From Xestospongia bergquistia (lineage: Eukaryota > Porifera > Demospongiae > Haplosclerida > Petrosiidae), in NCBI GenBank assembly GCA_963965975.1, contig OZ014418.1, positions 3,856,775 through 3,920,774 of the forward strand: 64,000 bases of DNA. The letters are read 5' to 3'. The position numbers were made by a program, and so were the translations under genes. Shown one piece after another: positions 36,752 to 47,499 of this stretch. A model generated the notes under the pieces. It was given only the letters and a program-made list of their open reading frames with translations. It ran no database searches and was not told where the DNA came from. Within the stretch, counting starts at the first letter, position 1; every line of letters starts with the position of its first letter.

Positions 36752-37804
36752 ATGGGACAAGGACAGGCAAAACAGACTCAAACAAGGCAGGATCAACAAA
36801 AGAAAATAGATTTGCTCCAACCACAAGAGAACTGCCCTCTACCTCGTGAAATCATATTGCAATTATCGAAATCATTTTGTGGTATTGTTGATGATAATGA
36901 CCGAATGATCAGAGGAGTTCTCATCTCATTAACAACCAATAGCACGACCCTTTATGGGTTTGTAAGCCACTGCAATGAGCTCCCAACTAATATTACAAAC
37001 GTCAAGCTGGAGTTCAGTGATCCTGATAGTAAGAATCAACACACATTTTTCTTAGATTTGAACTCTGTACTTTATTTTACTTGCCCAATCATTGAAGTTG
37101 TCTTCATTCATCTTGATCAGCAACTAGTAGATCAACTAAAACAACATAATAGATTTTTCTTTGACCTCAACCAAGACATACACAGTGCATCAAATGAGGA
37201 CACAGTTTTTCTATTTTCTTTACCTGAAATCAACCATGAAATTGAATATGCATCTGGTTTTTTTAAGGAATATTATGGCCAAGACTTAGTATACTCCATG
37301 AATTGTTCCTTTGTTTCTCCTGGACTTCCAGTGGTATCATCGAGTGGTCAGCTATTAGGAATTCATAAAAACGTTCAAATTGACACTTTTATAGCTATAT
37401 CGATAACCACTATCTTCACAGCAGTTAGCAAACTTGTAAACACACTTGGTGCCCCAGCTACAAGGATTATTAGTAATCCTATTGATTTAGCTCCTTATGG
37501 ATCAAACCTACGTGAAAATGGATTGGAGCCATTGTCTATTTCAGGTAACAAATATGAACGATGTACGTTTTGTATCAGTCCTGCATCCCCATACATCACT
37601 CCCATCTGGTTTGCACCAACATATCTTGGTTGGTATTGGAGCCCCACAGATCCCACTGGTGAAACTCAAAGCAATTGGATGTCAGTTTCAAGACTAGAAG
37701 TAATCGGTGGAGAGTGGCATGGTCAAATACCTGCACCTAGAAATGTAACAATCATTCGCTGGTTAGATCAACATAACATAGTATGTGGTAACTGTTCTTT
37801 ATAA
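36752..37804 (+). CDS. Trypsin-fold pseudoprotease, predicted N-myristoylated
   Basis: An intact 350-codon single-exon frame. Residues 1-40 begin MGQGQAKQTQTRQ: Gly2 in a Gln/Lys-rich context could be N-myristoylated; there is no signal peptide, so a cytoplasmic, membrane-attached protein is likely. Residues 35-215 look like a trypsin-like (HtrA/S1) fold: SFCGIV...GVLIS, then GFVSHCNELP in the place of the catalytic AAHC motif. Near residue 200, SPGLPVVSSSGQLLGIHKN stands in the place of G-x-S-G-x-P-V...G..GIH. There the nucleophile Ser position reads Pro, so proteolysis is unlikely. The remaining ~130 residues, Trp- and Pro-rich (PTYLGWYWSPTDPTGETQSN), are unrecognised. It is divergent to a death-domain gene, which hints at a shared signalling task. 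Confidence 0.7.
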   Translation: MGQGQAKQTQTRQDQQKKIDLLQPQENCPLPREIILQLSKSFCGIVDDNDRMIRGVLISLTTNSTTLYGFVSHCNELPTNITNVKLEFSDPDSKNQHTFFLDLNSVLYFTCPIIEVVFIHLDQQLVDQLKQHNRFFFDLNQDIHSASNEDTVFLFSLPEINHEIEYASGFFKEYYGQDLVYSMNCSFVSPGLPVVSSSGQLLGIHKNVQIDTFIAISITTIFTAVSKLVNTLGAPATRIISNPIDLAPYGSNLRENGLEPLSISGNKYERCTFCISPASPYITPIWFAPTYLGWYWSPTDPTGETQSNWMSVSRLEVIGGEWHGQIPAPRNVTIIRWLDQHNIVCGNCSL

Positions 37805-38392
37805 GAGACTAAACTTTTTGTACACAGCTCTAACCCTATAACCATTTTATATATTACATTTAGTTTTATTAAAATATGGTTTATGAATATAGTTCCTCCA
37901 AACAATCACAGTAAATTTTCCAAATAATTTTGTGGTTGTCTTTGGAGGTCAATCAAATAAAATTTCAAATTTTAGTCTGTTGTCAAATTAAGGTCCATAT
38001 AACATAACCTTAGCCAGTAAATTATGATGAAGCAACCTTAGTACTAGATTTAGTACTTCATCTATAAATTTATATTCCAGCAGTAGTCTATAGTCGGAAA
38101 TGCATATATATTCCATATAGAGGTATAGCTGTATTAGTTTTCCTATTTTTTCCCCTCATATAAGTGCATTCAGTGTACACAGTAATCAGTTGCCATTGTA
38201 ATTATTCATATTACTGATGTTAGCTAAACTTTATTCAGCTTATAATTTTAGGAACTTCTCATAAATGACTCCCTCTATATTTATGATCAGAACAATGGTT
38301 TTAATCATATGATAATACATTACTGATTTAGGGTAAAATAATACTAAGGACTATTTGAAGTCTGAGACCAGAGTGCTCTTATAAAGGAGTGA
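37805..38392. other. Convergent 3' spacer
   Basis: AT-rich DNA between the pseudoprotease stop and the end of the minus-strand transporter. No gene recognised. Confidence 0.4.
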
Positions 38393-40201
38393 CTATACAG
38401 AACTATGCCCTGACTCTGTTTCAATAACAAGAAAGTAATCACAATCTAACTGGTTGGCTTGTTCTTCGTTGAACTGGTCTTGTTGGTCAAAATATCGATC
38501 AAAGTGTTTCTCTAAATTAACTTGAAAATTGAATGCTTCGGAGTCATCTCTTTCTCTTTTGCGATACCAGCGAACAGCCCATATAAAACAAAATAAACCA
38601 ATAGCACAAAATATGAGTGGTAGTAAAGTCACCCAAAAACCACAAGAGAACATTGTCCCACGAATTGGATGGTATGATAAAGGCAGAGTTAGGAAATAAT
38701 TGATTTGTATCCAAGTTCCTCGAAGACACCAGAACAATCCAATTAACATACCATTCATATCAGAAGGGGCTTGACTACAAATAAATTCAAATGCATACAA
38801 GAAACTAAAGTTGTCGGCAAAACCAGAAATTGCAGCAGTTGCAGTTAAAGCAAAGTAACTAAATGTAATAGTTGGATCACCTATCATCCAAGTTGTATAG
38901 CAGGGTACCTCTTCTACATCAGTGAGATATCCAACAGTACTTATAACAAACAATGACATTACACTGATCAGCAACAAGATGTGATTTATTACCAGCCCTC
39001 TCAAAGGATTCATAACAAAAAATTCTAACTTTGGGAACAAAGGTAAAAGGACTAGTTCGAATAATGGGACAAGTATCCCGATAGGTACTACATCTAGTAC
39101 TTGCCACAAAAGATATGAACCATATCCATGTAATGCAGTAGCTCCACCCTTAAATTGGTTCATGATAGTTGGCATGAAGTCTCGAACAGAAGGATAAGCC
39201 AAATAAAAGCCAAACAGTGCTATCAGTATAGTTAGAATACGTAGAAAGGTTTTGACATCTTCCACTGTCTCCAATGTATATGGTCCACCATATTTGTGTT
39301 TGGCATAATCAAGTCGAGTTGCTTTTGTTTGTTCAGCATAAGTGAAAGCACTTCTTTGCTTAGGTACTTTATTCTTTGTAGCATAAGCCAATACATTAAA
39401 AACAATTGAATATGGGTTACGTTTAACTGTATGCTTTGTAAACTTACTAGCAAAGACACTGTTTAAACTAACAGCAATAGACAACAATATAAATGTGGAC
39501 AAACTAGACAACATCATGAGGTTAGGATTTCTTAGAGCTGTTGTTGCAATAAGAGCACCATAGTTGTAACTGCTACCAATAAAAATACTCCATGTATTCC
39601 AATGTATGAATGCACGAATCTTGGTATTTGACTCAGACACCAGTAAGTCCATGCCATATGGTAGAACATTAGCTAAATAGCCAGCAGTCCCTAATGTCAT
39701 CAATACAAGAGCTACTCCAGATATACCATATTTAGCAATAGATACTGCTACTCCACACATTCCATATTGGATACAAAAGCTTGAAACTTGCAATAACATT
39801 CCAAACCAACAAAACCATACACTCAGAAAGATCACTCTTCCTCTGCCTAATCTGGTATCAGCTAACCATCCTGTTAATGGATAGGCCAAGTAAAGAAATA
39901 AGTACTGTAAGACAATCGCCACAACAAGACCATCACGACTTGTATTAAGTTGTAAATCAGTCGAAAAGCATGTGCTATCTAGTGGACTTACTAAACGATA
40001 TAATATGCTCTGTAAGAATATCAAGCACATGATAATAGGACAATTGTAGAGCGCTAACAGCATTGTCGGTAAAGTCAACCTACGAGACTTTAATTCCCTG
40101 ATGTACGCAGACCAACATGATTTCTTGCTTTTGCTGTTGTCGTGAAGTCTTCCCAAGTCAATGCTTTCCTCTTGCACGTCGAAATTTTGTACAGTTGACA
40201 T
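38393..40201 (-). CDS. POT/SLC15-like major facilitator transporter
   Basis: Intact 602-codon single-exon frame. The cytoplasmic N-terminus (STVQNFDVQEESIDLGRLHD) is followed by about 12 predicted membrane helices, for example LPTMLLALYNCPIIMCLIFL and VVAIVLQYLFLYLAYPLTGW. Family signs are the loop ADTRLGRGRVIFLSVWF after helix 2 (MFS motif A region) and YTLETVEDVKTFLRILTILI before helix 7. A third is FEFICSQAPSDMNGMLIGLF in the second half, the POT/PTR2 signature region. POT proteins import di-/tripeptides or histidine with protons. The Glu-rich ExxERFxYY motif of helix 1 is not evident, so the substrate may differ. The acidic C-tail (QQDQFNEEQANQLDCDYFLV) is cytoplasmic. A rearranged 3' duplicate lies at 40.7-41.2 kb. 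Confidence 0.85.
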   Translation of the reverse strand: MSTVQNFDVQEESIDLGRLHDNSKSKKSCWSAYIRELKSRRLTLPTMLLALYNCPIIMCLIFLQSILYRLVSPLDSTCFSTDLQLNTSRDGLVVAIVLQYLFLYLAYPLTGWLADTRLGRGRVIFLSVWFCWFGMLLQVSSFCIQYGMCGVAVSIAKYGISGVALVLMTLGTAGYLANVLPYGMDLLVSESNTKIRAFIHWNTWSIFIGSSYNYGALIATTALRNPNLMMLSSLSTFILLSIAVSLNSVFASKFTKHTVKRNPYSIVFNVLAYATKNKVPKQRSAFTYAEQTKATRLDYAKHKYGGPYTLETVEDVKTFLRILTILIALFGFYLAYPSVRDFMPTIMNQFKGGATALHGYGSYLLWQVLDVVPIGILVPLFELVLLPLFPKLEFFVMNPLRGLVINHILLLISVMSLFVISTVGYLTDVEEVPCYTTWMIGDPTITFSYFALTATAAISGFADNFSFLYAFEFICSQAPSDMNGMLIGLFWCLRGTWIQINYFLTLPLSYHPIRGTMFSCGFWVTLLPLIFCAIGLFCFIWAVRWYRKRERDDSEAFNFQVNLEKHFDRYFDQQDQFNEEQANQLDCDYFLVIETESGHSSV

Positions 40202-40725
40202 TTTTCGTCTTAATCACCGCCCACACGAGAAAGTCCGACTAATGAGAGAAGAGGAGTCAGAGGACAGCAGCATTAGCCTATTAGCCTACCCAAACTTTAA
40301 GAATCACTTAAGGGGTGGGAAAGCATCGTCCAAACACAATGGAATGCGGAAGTAGGGCTTACTATGAATATTATTAATAATAATCATCTTATATTATATT
40401 ATATATATAAATATATATATACAAACATTTCAGTTTTGTATACATATAGTTGCTATATATGTATGACTATTCAAATTATAATAGAGCTCATGCAAGCCAA
40501 ATACAATACAATCCTTGTCTACAAATTGAATTGTCCAATACATGCATGACTGACAAACTTTCTTACTTAATTTTAGATAAAAGGCCAATGTGCTCTTGAA
40601 TGTATATGTGTAATTATGTTGACAATAATTAATACATATGTTCTAAAATAAATGACATAATATATTTAATCTTCAACAACTATACAATAACACACATCGA
40701 AAGGAAAAATTCTGTGGCTAAATAG
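40202..40725. other. 5' flank of the transporter
   Basis: Holds the transporter promoter. At about 40430-40478, TTTTGTATACATATAGTTGC and TATATATGTATGACTATTC resemble the interior of the MITE at 61461-61693 (TTTTGTATACATACAGTTGC, TATATATGCATAACTATTC). That points to a fragment of the same family here. Confidence 0.45.
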
Positions 40726-40729
40726 CTAT

Positions 40730-41235
40730 ACAAAACTATGGTCTGATACTGATTCAATAACAATAAAATAATCATAATAGTTATCTAACTGGTTGGTTTG
40801 TTCTTCATTGAGCTGGTCTTGTTGGTCAAAATATCAATCAGTGTTTCTCTAAATTAACTTGAACATTTAATACTTTAGAATCATCCCTTTTCCTTTGTGA
40901 TTCCAGCGAACTGCCCATATAAAACAAAATAAACCAAGACTAAAAAATATGAGTAATAGTAAAGTCACCCAAAAACCACAAGAGAATATTATTGTCCTGC
41001 AATTTCTGACTTTGCAGACAACTTTAGTTTCTTGTATGCATTTGAATTTATTTGTCCTATGAATGGTATGTTAATAGGATTGTTTTAGTGTCTTCAAGGA
41101 ACTTGGATACAAATCAATTATATCGTAATTCTACCTTTATCGTATCATCCAATTTGTAGCAGTTGCAGTTAAGGCAAAATAACTAAATATAATATTTGGA
41201 TCACCTATCATCCAAGTTGTATAGCAAATGACAGA
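40730..41235 (-). pseudogene. POT transporter relic with an internal micro-inversion
   Basis: 40730-40990 is a minus-strand match to the C-terminal coding end of the intact transporter (38400-38650) with small deletions. 40998-41153 matches the next transporter segment (38665-38830) but in the plus orientation, encoding DFADNFSFLYAFEFIC and NGMLIGLF here on the plus strand. 41155-41228 returns to the minus orientation (match to 38833-38905). The junctions are ..TTGTCC|TGCAATTTC.. and ..CATCCAATTT|GTAGCAGTTG... So an inversion of about 155 bp occurred inside a duplicated 3' fragment. It is plainly non-functional. Confidence 0.85.
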
Positions 41236-41391
41236 TGAGGCGATTGTAGTAGCATAAATCAAAGCAGATTGTGTAACTAGGGAAATTCCCCTCTGTATCA
41301 GCAACACTCCAACACTGCAACACCTGCTCTTATAATCAAATAGTCAGAAGTATAAACGAGGCGATAATATATACCTATTCGTATTCTGGTA

Positions 41392-43361
41392 ATGTCTACG
41401 TTAATTACATCAGTCAATTCTTCTGTTTTTATTGACAATAACAGGGAGGAACTTGAAAAATATCAATGTCCAAAATGTCAATATATTCTACGTGATGCTG
41501 TCCAGACGAGTTGTGGCCATTGGTTATGTCAAGGATGTGCTGAAGAAATGTTTGAGAAGAAGTACTTATAGTTAACTTGATGAATAAAGTAATTGTTGAT
41601 CTTTTTCATAGTCCTAAACCAACTTGTCCAAGACTTGAATGTAGTGAGGAATTAACTGATGAAGATGGAAAGCCAGTAAGACATGTTATGACCAATGTCA
41701 TGTGATTTTAATATCATATTTTTCTTTTCTAGTTTTTTCCAGATAGATTTATTCGTAAAGAGATCAATCGTTTCCCTGTCATCTGTAAAAACCATAAACA
41801 TGGCTGTGATTGGTCTGGTTTATTGGGACAATTAGGAGATCATTTAAAAATGTGTGTTTATGAGATGAAGGCATGCCCTCATTGTAAAGACTACATGTCA
41901 CCTGCTGAGGTATGTTGACAAACATGTTTACAGAACCAAATATTTTCCAAGCTTATTAAGCCCATAATTTTATAAATTACATTAAAGGAACAATTAAAAG
42001 GTTCTAACCCTAGTTATTAGAACTGTAATTGTTTATTTAAGAAATAGCAGCATTAATAATAGAAACATAATAATTGTTTATTTAAAAATAGTAACATGAA
42101 TAACATGTAGATAAAATTAGGAAAATGCTGACACAAGTTTTTTATGCATCACAAGCTTAATATTTGAAGCCATATCAATATTCATGTGGTATGAACATAG
42201 ATATGCACAAGTTATCAACACATCAGTGTGTTTACATAAGCACACTCATCGCATTTATATTTTTTACTGTATATTCACTATCTCCTTGTAGTACACCAGT
42301 CATGTTGACCTGTGTCCTGAAGCTATTACTCACTGTCCTTTTAAAGATATAGGCTGTTCTGAAAAGAAAGAAGTAAGTTATAATATATACTATATATGTA
42401 CTTGTTTATATTGTATCTCTTTAGATGACTAGAGGTGTTTGTGATAAACATTTATCAACTCCTAGTGGTATCATTTCTCATTTATTGCTAATTGCTTCTT
42501 TCCTCTCTAATCTCAAATCTCTACCTCACATAAAAACAAATGACAATAAAGTTGAAAAGGATGGTACTGGGTCTTCACTATCTACATCAACTACACGTGA
42601 TGCTACTGCTAAAACTAATTTTCAAATGATCCAATCAGATGGAGGCTATAACGCTGATCCTGATATACAACATATACTCAATGAAATGGCCTCAGCTAAT
42701 GTGCCTGGATTAGATAAATTAGCACAGTCTATTGCAACAAAATATGAAGTGGACCAGTTACATAAACATTTCTGAGAAAGACAGTGTAATCTACGCACTC
42801 CAAGACAAAGTACAAAATTTAGAATCAACAATTCAAACTAAAAGTTCTGAAAATGAGGATAGAGACTTTCGTTTGTCTCTAATGGAGAACAGCAACTATG
42901 ATGGTACAATGGTTTGGAAAATACCTCAGTTTTCTCAACGAATGGAAGATGCAAGAACAGGCAAATACACCTCAATATTTAGTCTTCCATTTTATTCTAG
43001 TCACTATGGTTACAAAATGTGTCTACGTCTTTACATTCTTGGAGATGGTATTGGTAAAGGCACTCACATGTCATTGTTCTTTGTCGTAACGAAAGGAGAA
43101 TTTGATAACATCTTACAATGGCCATTTACTCACAAAGTAACTTTCAAATTAATTAATCAATGTGGAGGTCGTGATATCATTGATATATTTCAACCAGATC
43201 CTTTAAGCAGCTCTTTCCAGAAGCCCAAATCTGACATGAATGTGGCATCTGGTTCTCCTCGTTTTGTGTCATTAAATGAACTAATGCAAGGAGGCTTTAT
43301 AGTTGAAGATATAGTGTTCATCAAAGTGAAAGTGGATGTCACTACTATGAAACATCCATAA
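41392..43361 (+). CDS. TRAF-type RING/zinc-finger/MATH signalling adaptor
   Basis: TRAF proteins are RING E3 ligases and adaptors for TNF/Toll-type receptors. Five exons: 41392-41561, 41612-41675, 41733-41909, 42292-42372, 42425-43361; donors and phases agree. Exons 1-2 encode the RING (YQCPKCQYILRDAVQTSCGH then CQGC and CPRLEC). Exons 3-4 encode TRAF zinc fingers (CKNHKHGCDWSG, CPHCKDY, HVDLCPEAITHCPFKDIGCS). Exon 5 has a spacer and coiled coil (EKDSVIYALQDKVQNLEST), then the MATH/TRAF-C domain (MVWKIPQFSQRMEDARTG, LPFYSSHYGYKMCLRLYILG, GGFIVEDIVFIKVKVDV). One 1-bp frameshift separates the zinc-finger and MATH frames: ..DQLHKHF-stop in one frame, ..ISEKDS in the other, near 42770. The rest is perfect, so this may be an assembly error. 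Without correction the product lacks MATH. Confidence 0.85.
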
Positions 43362-43918
43362 CAGTAGTATAGGACAGACAATGATGTTTTATTGATTGAT
43401 TTGTGAAATAATATATAATATAATCAACTTTTAATCTAATAAAGAGTTCTAAAGAAGCTTCAGTCCATTAGAGGTTGTGACCCTAGTAATGAAGTACTTG
43501 TACTTATTATCGTCAACTGATGTATATGCTTATTATAAACATAGGTCTTTGTTTTTATATTTCTACTTAAAAGTAATTTTAGTTAATTCATATAATTTAA
43601 TTATAGGAACATGGACATGCTAAATGCTATGCTGTTTTCTTCAAACTATATACAATATTTGCATGACATTTTTATTATTTTTACTAATTGTTGTAGTTTA
43701 TATAATAGCTTTTAAATGTTGGGTGTTTACAATTATATCTATCATTGTGAATGCTTTCTAAGCAATTTCATTAGTAAGTACGTACATACCATTTACACCA
43801 CCTCTTGCTGAGCTTTCATTTATCTTCCCTTTAGTGATGGCTTATAATAATTATTTCAACACAAATGTATTTTTTACTATTACAATATTACATACATTAA
43901 CCCATCACTTAATATTTA
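43362..43918. other. Convergent spacer between TRAF and subtilisin genes
   Basis: 3' ends of both genes meet here. AATAAAG at 43439-43445 is a likely TRAF polyadenylation signal. No gene recognised. Confidence 0.4.
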
Positions 43919-46074
43919 TCACTGCAGATTGCATGGAAGAGATGAAGTATGTAGTAAAAGATTTGGAGTAGTTTGTCGAAATCTTGAAGGTAAAACTGAA
44001 AAATCCAATTTATTAGGTTGTACCATTTGTGACAGCAGAAGATGATGTACTCTCCATGGAGTTATAGTTGAACACTTCTCTAAGAGCAATGCTATGGCTC
44101 CAGTTACATGAGAAGCAACCATTGATGAACCACTTCTTGTAGAGCGACAGATATCACAGATGTGAGCAGCACTTTGAATATCAGAGCCAGGTGCATACAA
44201 ATCCACACAAACCCCAGCATTTGAATAAACAAATGGTTTATCGTTTCTAGTACTGGCAGATGCAGTGATTACACCATGAATAGAACCAGGAGCTACCTTA
44301 CAAGAGTCTTGAGGATTGTTTTCATTGTTGCCAGCTATACTAATAACACTAATTCCTTTTCGCATTAAAAAAATCTAAAGCTCTTTTAACAATCAAGTTC
44401 TTTTCTCCATATATGGAAACATTAACAACTGATGGTCTCTTTCTCTTCATTGCTTTTTTAATAACACATTCAGCTCCTAACACAATAGTGTTAGCTGTAC
44501 CTAAGTTAGTACAATCAAGTACTCGGACACTAAATATTGTTGCTTCATTAGCTACACCAAAGGTCTTTCCTCCAATGGTTCCAGCAACGTGCGTACCATG
44601 TCCCATACAATCCAACCCACTACGATTTGTCCCAAATAACTGGTCAACGGGATCACATCCAGGGGACATAGCTCTCCCCTCAAACTCATTGTGAGTATAC
44701 CATATGCCAGAGTCTAATACATAGACATCAACTCCCTTGCCTGTTAAGTTGCAAGGTCTTTGATATTGGCTGTTGTAAGGCTTCCCATCCAGATGATCCA
44801 GACCCCAGCTATAGACGATATTATCTGTACTCCCTGCTTTCATGTAATGATCTTCATTGACTGACTCCACTTCATCACTATCAATTATCTAAAGATAATA
44901 ATAACAGTGTGTCATTAAATGTGTTATGTAATATTATGACATATCATGAGAAATAAAGATTGTTAGTAGATAACACTCTCTTATAGGAATTAATATTGTC
45001 CATTAACTATCAATGGAATTTGAACTAGACCATAACACATTACCTAATAAGATCATTAACAGATGATGCACTATAAATATTTATATCAATAAACAAAATA
45101 TTTAGTATACAGACCCACTAACTCAAAAGACAAAACAACTTTTAAACATTTTTAGTAAACAAGTGACTTTGGATGTAGAGTAGTAAACACATTTATTGTC
45201 AGTGACATTTGAGAGATAACATTTAGTGAGAAATTGGCTCAGAAAATACATTTCTTATATCATTAATGAGAGTATGCTATATACTTCACAAGTAGTTCAA
45301 GGCACAGCCAATTGGATCTAGTGACATAAAATATTCACTTTTTCACTAATTTGATGTCATGTTGCTATGGTAGGTACTATTTGGAATCCATTTACAAATG
45401 GTTGTTATGCTAACTTTTAACATCTGCCAGGTATGGAGCTGATATTGGAAATCCTTTTTAAAGCACATATTTCATAAACAAAGTACCAGTTATTTCTTTG
45501 TCTCTTCTTTTATCTAACTGTTTGCATGACAAAGTTTACATACAAAACTAATTCTTGATAACCACAGCACCAGCTGGAGAAGCTGCTACATTATACAAAA
45601 TGCTATTTTTATAGCACATGAGCATATTATTCAAATAAACTGGCAAAGCTATTAACCATTAGCTATTTCTTTGTTAACTCTATTAACTAATGGTTTACAT
45701 AACAAAGTGTAAAGTGAACTAGTAAAATCAATTAAAATATGAATCCTCTACATCTTGTAATACAATTTACACACTTCACTGACCTTTTGTAATGCAACTT
45801 TAGACAGCTTAGCTGAAAATCCGTATGCAACTTCTTGTACAATGCCTTGCAACTCAATGTCAAATCCAGGTATAGAATTGTTCTTTTGAAGTTGAATTAG
45901 GTCAGAGACATAGTCATGTATTTTTGCAGTAGTGACAGAGGATTTCATATGCTCAAAGTATACACTCTTTACTCTGACATTTCTTTTGGCACGAAATATC
46001 TTTTGAAATCGAGAGTCACCAACTATGAAAAGCAAACAGAAACAAAGAGAGAGTTTTATAACAAAATTCATCAT
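43919..46074 (-). CDS. Secreted proteinase-K-like subtilisin (S8A) with I9 propeptide
   Basis: Exon 1 (46074-45784) starts MMNFVIKLSLCFCLLFIVGD, a signal peptide. The inhibitor-I9 propeptide follows (VKSVYFEHMKSSV, GFSAKLSKVALQK) and ends at CAAAAG|GTCAGT. An 895-bp intron leads to exon 2 (44888-43919), IIDSDEVESVNEDHYMK, the end of the propeptide, then the protease. The catalytic Asp is in GVDVYVLDSGIWYTHNEFEG, His in GHGTHVAGTIGG, oxyanion Asn in ISIAGNNENNP, and Ser in RSGSSMVASHVTGAIALLLE (usually GTSMA.PHV.G). All key residues are present. Two frames overlap at a run of seven T (minus strand; 44366-44372): ALDFF.. and ..MRKGIS. Six T would give ALDFLMRKGIS, as the family expects. A homopolymer error is the simplest reading. 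Confidence 0.88.
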
Positions 46075-46353
46075 TGCCTGCAATAAAAAGAGAAATAAAT
46101 AAATAGAACTAGCGACATTGCTTGGATACATACTTAGTGAAGTAACTTGAGTTGATAATCTTTAGCAGTAAACTTCTATTGACCTACAGCGTTTAGTTGA
46201 TAGTTACGACTAGTGACTAGTGTTTTTATACGCACTGATTAATTTAATTGTGACATCATCATCATGTTGCATAATGCAACCACACACATGGTTATAGTTT
46301 AGGTGTGGGAATGAGTGTAGTACATCTCAAATTAGTTTAGTGAGTCTATTGGA

Positions 46354-47499
46354 ATGAGCTGGAAGAATTATCAACATCGATTTCTTCCATGGATGCCAGC
46401 TTATTGGACTACAAGGTAGAATGTGTGGGGTTCATAGAAGTGTCTTACCTCTTTATGTTAATCTGTTCAAACCAGAGCAACTCTCAACAAAAAACAATAC
46501 TCAGCTTTGAAACAACTGTTAATAATACTTACTGAATTAGACCACACCCTTCTTTCCATGACTCATAAGTTCTTTCATAAACTCAGCAAAAACAAGCAAG
46601 AATTCAACTTATCAAATTCCAAACAACTAAGACAATCTTTAAAACTTGTAGCTATCAATAGGCAGTCAAACCAAGTCAGTTACTAAATGGTGGCAAAGGT
46701 GTGTTTGTCATCAAAGGGACTGTTTTGAAAAGGGTAAGTTGTAGCCCTCTATCCTGGTATGTAGCAATGTCTAACAGTATAACCCTCTTATATTACATTC
46801 TAATTACAGGTATTGTCTATCTACCTTTTGACTCAATCCTATTACAGTCAATAAATAATGAATTTATATTACATTGTATTGATGGAGTTTATATTGAGGG
46901 CAAACGTTGGGGACTGTCTAAGATAATATACAAGTACATACATTATTATGTATTTTATTCTTGTGTGACTAATTATTAAGTGACCTATTATGTATTGTTT
47001 TTGTTCCACGCTGAAGTCTAGAGGATTCAGAAATATGTGTTTATCCTCAGCTCACCTCTACCTCATATGGTCTCTGATATCATGTTATTCTTAAGATAGA
47101 CTACAGGCATTTATCAAACCTACTAACTTTGTCTTAAAAAATGACTCGCATGTAAACATAAGGACAACTTTGTTTGTATACATAATTATAGTTACTATAA
47201 TCAATTTTATCCTATCATCACAATTCCAGTCAACACATTGTAATTGGCCATCATGTCTTTGTTGTTATTATATCACAATATAAGTAAACACAAATCTCTT
47301 AAAGGCATATATTTTCCTTAAATACACTGTTTTTCCTTTTGAAATTCCTTTATAATTACTCAAATTAATATTTTTTCTTTCAGATCCTGTGCTCTAAGGG
47401 ATACAAGAGGATCTCAATTAACATGTGATTTCTCTTGGCTAGCTTTAAATCCACTCAATCCATTAGCTACAGGTCAATTAGTAAATAACCATACTATTA
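46354..47499 (+). CDS. SETD9: SETD9-like SET-domain protein (partial, frame-broken)
   Basis: Four exons match the animal SETD9 family, as recalled. Exon 1 (46354-46415) is MSWKNYQHRFLPWMPAYW, compared with W.RYKYRFVPWIA. Exon 2 (46476-46756) is helical (QLLIILTELDHTLLSMTHKF), then GGKGVFVIKGTVLKR and VVALYPG (vertebrate GKGVFVTKG, VSMYPG). Exon 3 (46810-46933) is GIVYLPFDSILLQSINNEFI, HCIDGVYIEGKRWGLSKIIY (IFFQSIG, RCLDGVLIDGNDKGISKVVY). Exon 4 (47384-47499) is KSCALRDTRG, NPLNPLATGQLVNN (YRSCNGRDR, NPLAVGQYVNN). Exon phases agree for exons 1-2 and 3-4. Exon 2 lacks about 25 residues before GGKG and changes frame twice (near 46685 and 46737). The exon for the last third of SET was not found downstream. 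Probably decaying. Confidence 0.72.

Noticed and set aside
44413-44694. 93-codon plus-strand frame
   Set aside because: Antisense shadow of the subtilisin exon, which has all catalytic motifs.
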